A DNA stretch of 64,000 nt, taken from assembly GCA_020796225.1 (NCBI GenBank), contig CM036759.1, positions 25,032,313 through 25,096,312 of the forward strand, given 5' to 3'. Source of the DNA: Arion vulgaris (Eukaryota > Mollusca > Gastropoda > Stylommatophora > Arionidae). The notes under the pieces were generated by a model, which saw only the letters and a program-made list of their open reading frames with translations, ran no database searches and had not been told where the DNA came from. How positions within the stretch are numbered: the first letter of the stretch is position 1; each line of letters begins with the position of its first letter. Positions 1 through 10,319 of this stretch are shown piece by piece. Position numbers and translations under genes: made by a program.

Positions 1-262
1 TCAGGTTTAGATTTTCTTTATGCCCCCGACATAAAAAATCATTGGCCGTACCGTGGATTGAACACGCGTCTCCCGTATGGGAGCCGCGCTATAATCCATT
101 CGGCCAGACGCACCTCCCGCTGTTAGGTCTATCCAGATTTAATTATATACGAGAAACACTTGGAAGTAAAGGTGGCCGACGTGTTGTTGACCACATCATC
201 CACCATGTGTGTACCCTAGGTCAAAGAAAAATACGGACCTAACGCCCTATTCACCAATACGC
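1..262. mobile_element. SINE fragments, tRNA-like head (minus) and tail (plus)
   Basis: The minus strand of about 50-115 reads as a tRNA-like head, with an A box of the TGGCCGAATGG type and a B box of the GTTCAATCC type. From about 155 the plus strand carries a module, aaaggtggccgacgtgttg, followed by ttgaccacatcatcc and gtcaaagaaaaatac, that recurs at 16696-16775 and, on the minus strand, at 57614-57700. Head and tail are in opposite orientation, so this is probably a rearranged remnant, not one intact element. Confidence 0.5.
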
Positions 263-790
263 TCAGGGTATGAAAATGGGTTCCTTTACTTTTTTTATTT
301 AGAAATTGTGTATCCCATTATATTTTATACTCTTTTTTACATAATAAATATTTTACAGAAAGAAAAAACTAAATAAAACAAATCTTAAAGAAATTGATGT
401 TTGCACTATAGAAAGAATCAGAAAACTAAATTTGTCTCGTGTGTTTTGATAAACAAAGAAAATTTTGATCCGATTTTTATTTGATATTCACAATTGGTAC
501 AACTACATTTTCATGTGTTTACCGCTGCGCATGCTTAATAAACTGGTATAATAGTTGACTGGACACGCTATGTGATCTATACATTTTAAAACCAACTCCT
601 AACTAGGTTTGAAAAAAATGGCACGTAAACAGTTTTTTAAAGCCACTCTGGCCTACAAATTCGTTCAGAAATAAGCAGTGCAAATTTCAGGATTCCAGAG
701 TTTGGGGTTTCTCCAGTTGTGTGTGTGACTAACAAACAATCAATGTTATCATTTAGATTACTAGTAAAAATATAACAAACATTTTAATCC
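263..790. other. no recognised feature
   Basis: AT-rich sequence without a supported frame or repeat. Confidence 0.4.
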
Positions 791-799
791 GTTTACTTT

Positions 800-1060
800 T
801 TGTGGAAATATGATTACCAAAATAAGATACGCTGATGATTTAATTCTTATTTCAAATAATAGTGTCACGGGATTAGAACAGATAATCCCATGTCCGTTAA
901 AAATACAATGAATATCAGATCGTCTTTCTAAATATAAAGAGAACTGAGATTATATCCACGGGCAAAACAAGATGCCAGCTCAAAGTTGCCATTGACAATG
1001 TAAAAAAAAAAATTGGGAATATCTTGTTTCTGTAATTAACTACAAAGGAGATTGTGCAAA
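800..1060 (+). pseudogene. non-LTR reverse transcriptase fragment with YADD
   Basis: Reads ITKIRYADDLILISNNSVTG from 811; the YADD catalytic box of reverse transcriptases is at 828-839. The frame then decays. This is the palm part of a non-LTR retrotransposon ORF2; no ends are visible. Confidence 0.6.
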
Positions 1061-1489
1061 AGAAATCTGAAGACTGGGTTTCCATTAACTAAATTGTATT
1101 GTCAGTCAGGTACTTGTTCTTATTCATCTACTGTTAATATTGAAGAGTAGGTTTATCACGAACTGAAGATTTGGTAACATGTTCAGGACGCTTCATGTGT
1201 TTATCAAGATGAACACAAATTCCTTAACGTGATTCAGATTTCTAATAATGAGTTCATGGACTTCTGGTTAGTTTTCTGATTTTCTTCTCCAGGTCTGCTG
1301 TTAGTGCTCACATCTCACATGCATACTTGAAACATAGATGTGATAATGTTCTTACTTTTCCATAGAGATTTTATACGAGTTATTAATGCTGTTGTTTTGC
1401 GGGCTATTCTTGCTAGATCTTGTGGTGGTTTATATTATTATCACTGATGATAATTTTGTATCTATATCTGATGATACACATTTTAAGAT

Positions 1490-1692
1490 CTATATGGCGA
1501 ATTTGTTCCGCAGTTTACCTTGCGTTTCGAAGGTCGGGGGTACGAATCCGGATCGCTTCGTTTGTTTCACGATCGCACTTTTCTAGAGATCTCTATGATT
1601 GTTTTATATATCTAACGAGTTTGTGTTTAGTGCAATACTCTCAGCAGGTGGTGTGCTATTTCTTCGGAAAAGGACCGAGCAATATTCACATT
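1490..1692 (+). mobile_element. tRNA-derived SINE, diverged copy
   Basis: Has a B-box-like ggtacgaatccgg near 1540 and a body (tttagtgcaatactctcagc, aggtggtgtgctatttcttc) shared with the intact copy at 15936-16194 and the fragments at 7546-7690 and 20259-20425. Diverged, no target duplication seen. Confidence 0.55.
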
Positions 1693-1696
1693 AATG

Positions 1697-1790
1697 AATA
1701 AAGCCATCAAACATTTGAAAGATAGGAAAGCGGCCGGTCCTGATGATATTCTAGCAGAGATGGTTAAAGCATGTTGATAAACACCTCTAC
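1697..1790 (+). pseudogene. non-LTR RT fragment feeding a tandem array
   Basis: Reads KAIKHLKDRKAAGPDDILAE then MVKAC, the conserved N-terminal RT segment (K-x-GKAxGPDxIxxE) of RTE-like non-LTR elements. The parallel copy at 10369-10450 continues KAIKPLKDGKAVGPDGI. The last part is the first unit of the 89-bp array. Confidence 0.75.
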
Positions 1791-2997
1791 ATAACTACTG
1801 TACAAGTTACTTATAAGAATCTGGTAGACGGAAGAAATACCAGCAGAGATAGTTAAAGCATGTTGATAAACACCTCTACATAACTACTGTGCAAGTTACT
1901 TATAAGAATCTGGGAAACTGAAGAAATACCAGCAGAGATGGTTAAAGCATGTTGATAAACACCTCTATATAACTACTGTACAAGTTACTTATAAGAATCT
2001 GGTAGACGGAAGAAATACCAGCAGAGATGGTTAAAGCATGTTGATAAACACCTCTACATAACTACTGTACAAGTTACTTATAAGAATCTGGTAGACGGAA
2101 GAAATACCAGCAGAGATGGTTAAAGTATGTTGATAAACACCTCTACATAACTACTGTACAAGTTACTTATAAGAATCTGGGAAACTGAAGAAATACCAGC
2201 AGAGATGGTTAAAGCATGTTGATAAACACCTCTACATAACTACTGTACAAGTTACTTATAAGAAGCTGGTAGACGGAAGAAATACCAGCAGAGATGGTTA
2301 AAGTATGTTGATAAACACCTCTACATAACTACTGTACAAGTTACTTATAAGAAGCTGGTAGACGGAAGAAATACCAGCAGAGATGGTTAAAGTATGTTGA
2401 TAAACACCTCTACATAACTACTGTACAAGTTACTTATAAGAAGCTGGTAGACGGAAGAAATACCAGCAGAGATGGTTAAAGTATGTTGATAAACACCTCT
2501 ACATAACTACTGTACAAGTTACTTATAAGAAGCTGGTAGACGGAAGAAATACCAGCAGAGATGGTTAAAGCATGTTGATAAACACCTCTATATAACTACT
2601 GTACAAGTTACTTATAAGAATCTGGTAGACGGAAGAAATACCAGCAGAGATGGTTAAAGCATGTTGATAAACACCTCTACATAACTACTGTACAAGTTAC
2701 TTATAAGAAGCTGGTAGACGGAAGAAATACCAGCAGAGATGGTTAAAGCATGTTGATAAACACCTCTACATAACTACTGTACAAGTTACTTATAAGAATC
2801 TGGTAGACGAAAGAAATACCAGCAGAGATGGTTAAAGTATGTTGATAAACACCTCTATATAACAATTTCACAAGTTACTTATAAGAAGCTGGTAGACGAA
2901 AGAAATACCAGCAGAGATGGTTAAAGTATGTTGATAAACACCTCTACATAACTACTGTACAAGTTACTTATAAGAATCTGGTAGACGGAAGAAATAC
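1752..2997 (+). repeat. 89-bp tandem array, 14 units, derived from an RT frame
   Basis: The unit starts (t/c)agcagagat and recurs at 1752, 1841, 1930 and so on every 89 bp to 2909, with no indel; a truncated unit begins at 2998. Units vary at a few sites (catgttg/tatgttg, aatctgg/aagctgg, ggtagacgg/ggaaactga). The units starting at 2286, 2375 and 2464 look alike at all these sites, which suggests multi-unit duplication. The unit is homologous to the single-copy RT segment at about 10430-10520. Because 89 is not a multiple of 3, the array cannot be a translated repeat. Confidence 0.97.
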
Positions 2998-3009
2998 CAG
3001 CAAATTGTA

Positions 3010-4035
3010 CAATGACATCAGCCACTGGCCTTTAAAACGCATGTTATACCTATTCAAATATATTTTTATATACTAAATACTGTATGTACACACCCGCTAG
3101 CATATTCTGTTCTTTAACCAATATTATCTACTTCTATGTTAAAATGTGTGCTTACAACACAATAACGATGGCTTCATTCACACAACATGTTGTCATGGAT
3201 GAAGGTTAGAGAAAGATGGATATCTGATCTGATGATTGTTGTTTTCTTCGCGTGTTTGACATATACATGCTCATGGGAAATATACATGCCTTCATTGAAA
3301 TGTCAAATGTATTTTTAGGAATCTAATGTTCTTATATCAGGAGGGTGGTAGTGCGAGGCTGATGTCATCTTCCCTTTCTCGCTCTTATTTTTCCTATTTC
3401 AGTCTCACTACCTTTACTTGGACATGTGAATAGACAAGTCAGAACACACACACACACACAAGTGAAATAGTTCGTGGTCTTAATTCTCTATTATTCCTTT
3501 TATACGCTACGTGTATGCTTGCTTGATCTCTTTTATTATTTTCACACAATCAACAAATGTATTATTTGACCCGTGCTTTCTCCTATTTATCTCATTGTCA
3601 TTATTTCCCATTGCTGTCGAGGGGCACTCTCTCGCACTCTCTTCTCTCCCACTCTGATCAGCGTGCACAAATATTAAATGCAAACAGCCGTAAATTCATC
3701 GCTATTGACAACTCTTGCTTCTATTTGATGTCTTCATTCACTCTCAATGTGCTTCTTATTTCTGTCTCTCTCATCTCATTCTGTTTGTCTTGACCTCACT
3801 TCGAACAGTACGTCATGTACATATTTCCTAAATCTCAAATGTTCACGTTCAGTTAGTTCAGTGTTTTCACCATTTTGCAGATCACGGACATTCTTAATGC
3901 TAGGAAGTGACGGCAACATCATCTCTCCACCCTGTTGTTGTTTAATTGATTATATCAACATCGATGAACACACACACACACACGCATTTGATATTTTAAG
4001 GGAACGAAAAGAAGGTAAAACAAGTGTCATGCTTG
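3010..4035. other. no gene; (CA)n tracts
   Basis: Contains short CA runs near 3446-3460 and 3968-3983 and pyrimidine-rich DNA at 3560-3800. The open frames here show no family resemblance. Confidence 0.4.
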
Positions 4036-4039
4036 TCGG

Positions 4040-4640
4040 CGTAGACGATCCTGTCTCTCCATAACTCACTCTATCTTCCTTGTGGAGTTTATCAATTCTG
4101 ACGTTTATCTCTTGTCGAACCACGAAGTCTTCGACAATCTCTACTAACTTATATTTTACCGTTGTCACCAAATGTTCCAAACCTTCTTTTCACATTATGT
4201 ACCAGATGACATGATTGTCTGATTCTTATTCTTTTAATCAGGTTTTGTTGTGTGCAGATTTCTTTTAAAGCCTCATATTTTTTAGCTGTCCATGAAAGTT
4301 TTCAGCATTTTTCTGTAAAACCACATCTCTGTTGCCTCCGGCGATCATATTGATTGTTTGCTCATTGTTCATGATTCGCTGCCATACATAAGTATTGGTT
4401 AACTATATCATTGGAGTATCATTTTCCGTAGTGATGGGTCGTTGGTAGAGTATTCACCCACATTATGTTTTTTTTTATTTTCACAAAAGCTGCTTTCGCT
4501 ATAGCTATTCCACTCCTTATCTATGTTGTACATCTTCCATCTGATGCTATGAATGTTCCCAGTTATTTGTATCGATGGACTTCTTTCAGTGTTGTCTTGT
4601 TTATTACTATTATTATTACGTCCGTACGTACACATGCGAT
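4040..4640 (-). pseudogene. non-LTR retrotransposon fragment (RT/thumb to C-end)
   Basis: Collinear with the minus-strand copy at 55660-56240: both share the minus-strand EHLVTT(V/G)K block and the strings accacatctctgt and catacataagtattggtt. Many stops and frame shifts; old copy. Confidence 0.6.
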
Positions 4641-5000
4641 TGTTTATTATGTTTCTCTTGATGTGTAGTCCTGACATCCCTTCAGTTTATGTTGTCATTT
4701 TAGCGTATATGTTAAAAATACATAATGACAACTAACTTTGTTGTACTCATTTTATACCAATACTAGACATGTTACCCGACATCTCATAGAACATTAAAAA
4801 AAAACACATCTACATCGTGTGTGGTTTCAGTAAACAAAACATCTGCACTCAAAAACTTTGAATAGCAGTCAGTTCAAATCTTGATCACATTTGTAAACAA
4901 ATATTTAACCGAATATTCCTAATTATTCGAATATCTCGGTTCACTGCTAACAAGATATTGAAATGGAATGAAGAAATTAAAAGAAGAACAGATATATCAT
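4640..5000. other. no recognised feature
   Basis: AT-rich spacer between two mobile remnants; nothing recognised. Confidence 0.35.
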
Positions 5001-5015
5001 GTTAAACAATTAAAC

Positions 5016-5234
5016 GCCCGTCTGCCCAGATTGTTCGTAGCGCGTTGGACTACGAGTGACTATCCCTCTGTGTGTGCGGGTTCAATTCCGCGGGATGGCA
5101 GAAAAAGCCACAGATTCCCCAGATTTACGGTGTTCGTGGCACCGAACCGAAGGGTTACGATCTCCATGGCACCGAGCCGAAGAGCTGAAAAGCTCAAGTG
5201 CTTCTGGATCGGGAAAAAACCAACCAAAAAACAC
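5016..5234 (+). mobile_element. SINE family A copy 1 (tRNA-derived, conserved centre)
   Basis: tRNA-like head with A box tagcgcgttgg and B box ggttcaattcc, then a conserved central domain (gattccccagatttacggtg, ttcgtggcaccga) and an end ctcaagtgcttctggatcgg plus A run. Flanked by a 9-bp direct repeat, caattaaac, at 5007-5015 and 5235-5243. Sister copies are at 8417, 13261(-), 35339(-) and 52368(-). Confidence 0.88.
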
Positions 5235-5244
5235 CAATTAAACA

Positions 5245-5725
5245 ACTAAAAATTTTATGGAATGAAACTGATAGGAAAATAAAGATCAGAATACTAAGAA
5301 CATGCATATTTCCAGTGGCATCGTATGGGTGTAAAGCATGGACATTTAACAAGGCAGTGGAAAAGCATATATGTGCTTTTGAATATAAGTGTCACAGAAG
5401 AGTCCTTCGTATACCATGGACAAATAAGAGAGCAAATAGATCCATCCAGAGAGAACTCAAAATCAAAGGAAAACTGGCTGATGCTACAAATAAGAACGAG
5501 AATACTGAAGTTTTTCAACACAAAAGATACGAAGGTTTGGAAAACACCATTGTGGAAGGAGGCATCTCGGAAAAGAAGAAGACATCGGAGAAGATGGATT
5601 TAGGATGTGTTTGATAATTTAAGTATGACTTCTGCAGAGACTGGGACACCTGCCCAATGAGAGAAAGAGATAAATTCCGAAGGACTGTAAAGATGACAAA
5701 GTTCTGCTCAGGACAAGCTACTTGT
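5245..5725 (+). pseudogene. non-LTR retrotransposon ORF2 C-terminal fragment
   Basis: Reads KLKILWNETDRKIKIRILRT, then CKAWTFNKAVEKHICAFEYK and RRVLRIPWTNKRANRSI, the usual post-RT region of non-LTR elements. Frame shifts follow near 5480. Ends with gctcaggacaagcta, also found at the end of the related fragment 33990-34395. Host position is immediately after a SINE. Confidence 0.8.
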
Positions 5726-5739
5726 GATGATGATGATGA

Positions 5740-6335
5740 ATATGCCTAGACAAAATTGTCTTATATACTGTCAGGAATAACTGCGTAGCGACGTTTAGCT
5801 TCAGCTCTAAGTAAATGTGAAGAAATGTTGTGTCCTACTTAAACAGCAGGGCACGGCACACAGCTCCGCTGCGTAAACAACATTAGTTTGTCTTAGAGGA
5901 AGAAAAAAAATGATTTATTTGACTTTCTCTCTGCAAATCTCTATTTTCTGAGAAAGGGGAACAAATAATATGAAATTAACACATTACCTACCAAGTGTCG
6001 CAGCCTTCGCCATTTGACTGTCACGTCGGGCATATTGCCGTAGACTGCGCCGTGATATTTTTTTAATTGTTAAATTACTTGACAATGTACCTAACGTATT
6101 TCGTTCATTACCGGTTCTTAATTTTTTTCCGCATTCTATTTTGATGAAAGTACATTCGTAAATCTACAAAATTACACGCCCTTCATCAAATTTCATTGCA
6201 AAATTTGAAAACTACAGCTAAACTTGTACATACATCTGCGAAATGAAATCTTGAACAAAAACTAATTCGGTCACAGCCTTGGTTTTCAATGCGGTAGACA
6301 ATATGTTAAGTAAGGAAGTATTATGTAATCTTCTC
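5740..6335. other. no recognised feature
   Basis: AT-rich; no frame or known repeat recognised. Confidence 0.35.
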
Positions 6336-6343
6336 GTGATATT

Positions 6344-6600
6344 ATGAGACTAACAATCTTGGATGAGGACACTAAAATAGATGTTGAATCGATCCAGCGA
6401 TTTAGGCAGTTTGAAGTTACCCGTTGTACAAGTAGAACTGGATGCATGAGGGGCAGAGTGAGAAGTGTGTTTACTCAGCGAGCCACGGGAAAGAAACATC
6501 AGTATGCATTCTCTTCGATATCTGTTGGGGAAAACTAGCACCTATGGATCTGCCCGGAGTGCAATGACGTCAGTTTAGTAACCAATAATAACATTATAGG
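6344..6600 (+). pseudogene. non-LTR fragment downstream of RNase H (family E)
   Basis: Reads DEDTKIDVESIQRFRQFEVT, then RTGCMRGRVRSVF and QRATGKKHQYAF. Same tail as the minus-strand copy 9480-9960, which retains the RNase H end (RGNERADKFAS), and as 44100-44300. After the stop the DNA continues ggatctgcccggagtgcaatgacgtcag, matching CPEC-DV of the related reading frame. Confidence 0.7.
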
Positions 6601-7360
6601 ATACAATTGTTACATAAACCATAACTAAATGTAAATTAATGCTTCTAACAAGGTGGTCAACTTTACTGGTGGTCCCATATTTCAATCTGTTAACAAGGAA
6701 GGATAAATATAGTGGTTATAATATATATATATAACATTGTTCGCCGCTCTACTTTCTAATGTTATTTCTGTGTATAACTCATGGATGGTTATATATGGAG
6801 AGTAATAATTATACACCTAAATAGATGTTCTGTTTACAAGTATTTTGCATTAATTTCAAGGTAATGTCATAAAATATATATGGAATGTTTATAAAGTCTT
6901 GTGCTATATCTGCTAAAAGAGTTAATTGGAAAAGTCGCGTACATTTGTGTGTAAATGACCCACATTTCTTGGTGTATTTTCTATCAACTTTTGCTGAGCC
7001 TTCTATTTATTGTACAGCTGTTCGATTGAACATACAAATTATATTTTAATAACATGTAATTTAGTCAGAGATAATGTCTTATGTCAACTTTTGGTGCAGA
7101 GAATCATATTTCTTTGGGCGTAGAAATCTGTCGTATGTCAAACAAAAATCTGACCATGCAGGGATTGGCGGCAGTGTAATAAGTTGCTGATGGGTTGCTT
7201 CCAAAACTTGTATAGAAAATTGCTGCTGGATATAAATAAATGTGGGATTATGTAAATTGTTGAATGATCGACCGCGTTGATGAAACAATTATATGCTGTA
7301 CATGTGACATTTAATGGCGTACTAGTAGGACTGAGTATTTGTGAGCTGTATAAGGTGCAT
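6600..7360. other. no recognised feature; short (TA)n
   Basis: Short TA run near 6718-6733. No family match in the open frames. Confidence 0.35.
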
Positions 7361-7379
7361 GTATTACCAGCGAGCTGTG

Positions 7380-7835
7380 ACATCATCCATAACCTTTACC
7401 CACCTACTGATGGAGACTCGGGGCGTAGGTATAATCGAGTCACGACATCATGCATACCCCTTACCTACTTGCTGAGTGAGACTTAGAGGGGCTTTCGATA
7501 TGCACACTCTTTACCCACTTGTTTAGGGGGCTCAGCGAGTAAGAGTGGATTGTTGCTGGAGCTACGGAGTTCGTACTTTGTGCAATATTCTCGGCAGATG
7601 GCGTGTCCTTTCTGCGGGGAAGGGCCGGGCCATATGGGGTAAAACCCGGTGTAATGAAGTCAATCCTTCGGCTTTAGATCTTAGACCTTTAGGGATTAGA
7701 TATAATCAACGAGCCACGACACCATGCAAACCCTTTACGCGCTTGTTGAGGGAGACTCAGTATGTTTAGTCTCGATACACAATATCATGCATACCTTTAC
7801 CCGCCTGCTGAGAGAGAATCAACGCCTATGAATAT
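7380..7835 (+). repeat. degenerate ~64-bp tandem repeat split by a SINE
   Basis: A motif of the form atcatgcatacc(c)tttaccc, cgcctgctgag, gagact recurs at about 7383, 7447, 7499, 7721 and 7783. Units are diverged. The array is interrupted at about 7546-7690 by a SINE body. Confidence 0.6.
7546..7690 (+). mobile_element. SINE fragment (family of 15936-16194)
   Basis: Shares attgttgctggagctacgga, gtgcaatattctcggcag and aaaacccggtgtaatgaagt with the copy at 15936-16194, but lacks the tRNA-like head. Confidence 0.7.
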
Positions 7836-8403
7836 GCCCCAGGTACAGTAAGGTCGGTTATTTGACATAATAGCCAAACAGAAGTAAGTCAAATGTAACT
7901 AAAACTATTCTCTATCAACCTCAAATGTGATTAAATAATTATACAACTATTACGTTCATTGTCTAATCACTTAAATTGTGAAGCACCGTTGGAAGCTTGC
8001 ATTATTGTTGATGTTGTCTAACTACAAATGCCGTCTAGTTGCATAGGAAGTACATGTTGGGTCGACCAGTGTGTTGTACGCATAGATCTTTGTGAGCCGA
8101 TTTTGTAGTATGTCTCCTATGTTGTTTACTCATCAGCGACATGAACTTTTTTCCGTGCTCCCAGACCAGATACTGTATCACATGTCTAACTTCAGCAAAG
8201 TAAATTGTTATGCAAAACATAACTAACCCACACAAGCAACTGTGTTTTATACCTTGCTATTTGACAATGTCAGACCCGTGTACACACCTGCTCGCCTACA
8301 CATTGTCGATGTCTGTTGTAATTTTTAAATGTTTGGAAAGTAACACACAACAAAACGTGACATTTTGTATAATATCTATTGTGTACAGTTTGATAACAGA
8401 TTT
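7836..8403. other. no recognised feature
   Basis: No supported frame or repeat. Confidence 0.35.
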
Positions 8404-8416
8404 ATGATATCCTTAT

Positions 8417-8611
8417 GCCAGCGTGTTCGTAGCGCGTTGGACTACGGTGACTAGTCCTCTGTAAGTGCGGGTTCAACTCCGCGGACTGGCAGAAAAGCTA
8501 CAGGTTCCCCAGATTTACGGTGTTCGTGGCACCGAGCCGAAGGGTTACGATGTCCATGACACCGAGCCGAAGAGCTTTCAGCTCAAGTGCTTCTGGATCG
8601 GGGAAAAAAAA
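8417..8611 (+). mobile_element. SINE family A copy 2
   Basis: Full head (tagcgcgttgg, ggttcaactcc), central domain and A-rich end. Perfect 13-bp target duplication atgatatccttat at 8404-8416 and 8612-8624, so the boundaries are firm and insertion is fairly recent. Confidence 0.92.
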
Positions 8612-8624
8612 ATGATATCCTTAT

Positions 8625-9480
8625 AGAATGTATGATTATAAAGTCTGTATTGTTGAATCATATTTTCAAATACAATAGTATAGAAACAGTTTATCTCCCT
8701 TATTTTTCTCACATTTGTTTCATCACTTTCTTACCCACAGTCACATCTCATGTTACGTGTTTGTGTTATAAATATATTGGTAAGAATGCATTGCATCTAT
8801 GTAGTGTTTATAGCAACAAAACAACTAGTTCAACTCCTGTGTTGTGCAGTGTTGATAAAAAACAAAACAAGAACACATTTCTCCGTGCAGAGTAAGAATG
8901 TATTTTGACATTGGTTGGAGTGAATGTGTGACGGTTGGGAACGAGGAGGGGGGAAAGAGAGAAAGTGATATATGCGGGGGAGCAGGGTCGTGTTGTTGAT
9001 GAGCTCCGGACGTGTAAGATCTTTAAAGACAGGATGTTGAGATTGTTACTTGGGATATTCTCGACTAATAAACAAGTACCGTACTACACCATTTGAATAT
9101 AGGTGGTTGGTTTAGACTAGGCAACGTGTATATTGATATAATTACTCTCCCCTTCATTAATACTGACGGTGACATTTACACTAGACTTCCCGTCTTGCAT
9201 TTCTTTCACTAATTCAGAAACACTCACATAGATTTATGCTAAGTCTAGCATATTATCATTGAGGATTTATTGCAACTTTTTAAAAGAAATAATATCCATC
9301 ATCATCATGACCATCTCAACCTCAGTCCAAGCATGACAACATTATAGTGGTTGTCGTCCCTCTTGTAGGAGGTTTGTGATACGCATGCATCTACTGTCAC
9401 AGCTGTTGGTGTCAGTCGCAATTTGTTTGACATGATTATGTTGCCATCTGTATTGGTTAACTGACGTTATAGCACTCCGG
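8625..9480. other. no recognised feature
   Basis: Open frames are short and unrelated to known families as far as I can see. A short ATC run occurs near 9297. Confidence 0.35.
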
Positions 9481-9960
9481 GTAGACCCATATCTGCTCAT
9501 TCTCTCCGAATGGTATGCATGACTATGGTCCCCATAACTCGCTGGTTAAACACACTCCTCACGCTACCTCTCAGGCATCCAGTTTTGCTTGCATGACGTG
9601 TAATTTTAAACTCCTTAAATCTCTGGATAAATTTAATTTTTGTGTCTTTATCCACAGGCTGTCGCCGAAAAAACGAAAAGAACGTCCCCCTTTCCATCTT
9701 CAACTCCCCGACGATCGATGCTGTTGATGCAAACTTGTCCGCTCTCTCATTGCCCCGAACACACGCACGTCTAGGATAGTATATCCATGCATTCCTATTT
9801 AGGTTAGAAAACTCACTAGACGGCATCCACACATACCGCAACCAACCGTTTTTGGACTTTCTGAAGCATCGATTGAGAGTTGGACACAACAATGGCCCTC
9901 AGTAGATGGAGTTCCAGCGAGCTAATTAAGGGCATCAGTAACGGTCTCAGCCACTATCCT
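9480..9960 (-). pseudogene. non-LTR element fragment with RNase H end
   Basis: On the minus strand a frame contains RGNERADKFAS, the closing motif of RNase H domains in I/Jockey-type elements, then ELKMERGTFFSFFRRQ, DKDTKIKFIQRFKEFKITRH and RTGCLRG-like sequence (KTGCLRGSVRSVFNQR). The expected 'H-A-G-V' before RGNE is changed to RACV. This is the best-preserved copy of family E here. Confidence 0.8.
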
Positions 9961-10315
9961 CATTCTGGAAGTAGTTGTCCTGTATGCTCCATACATTCTA
10001 CTCAGCCTACCATGCATTCTAGCTAGGAAATTTCAGCCTGATTTTTCACTATGTATGCACAACTTAATCATTCCTAGCCTTCTTTTGCGACACGCTTGTA
10101 GTGCAGCGGATCGCTCCAGAAATCCATGCGAGGTCTCATAAAATCAGTGGGGCTCGTAGTGATTTTTCTTGGTGGGCCAGACACAATTTCGGGAAAATCA
10201 TGGTTTTTTGGAGTATTTACTATTACTTGTCTATTCCGGGAAGCTGGTGGGCCAGGCCCCACTGGCCCTTAATGACGAGCAGCCCTCGCATAAAATAATA
10301 GTCGCCCATTCACTA
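9960..10315. other. unassigned, GC-richer block
   Basis: 10080-10275 is richer in G and C than its surroundings and contains a near palindrome around gggccaggccccactggccc. Possibly a mobile remnant; family not recognised. Confidence 0.3.
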
Positions 10316-10319
10316 CGTT

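Noticed and set aside
1752..2997. CRISPR array
   Set aside because: The repeats are head-to-tail 89-bp units without unique spacers, in an animal genome.
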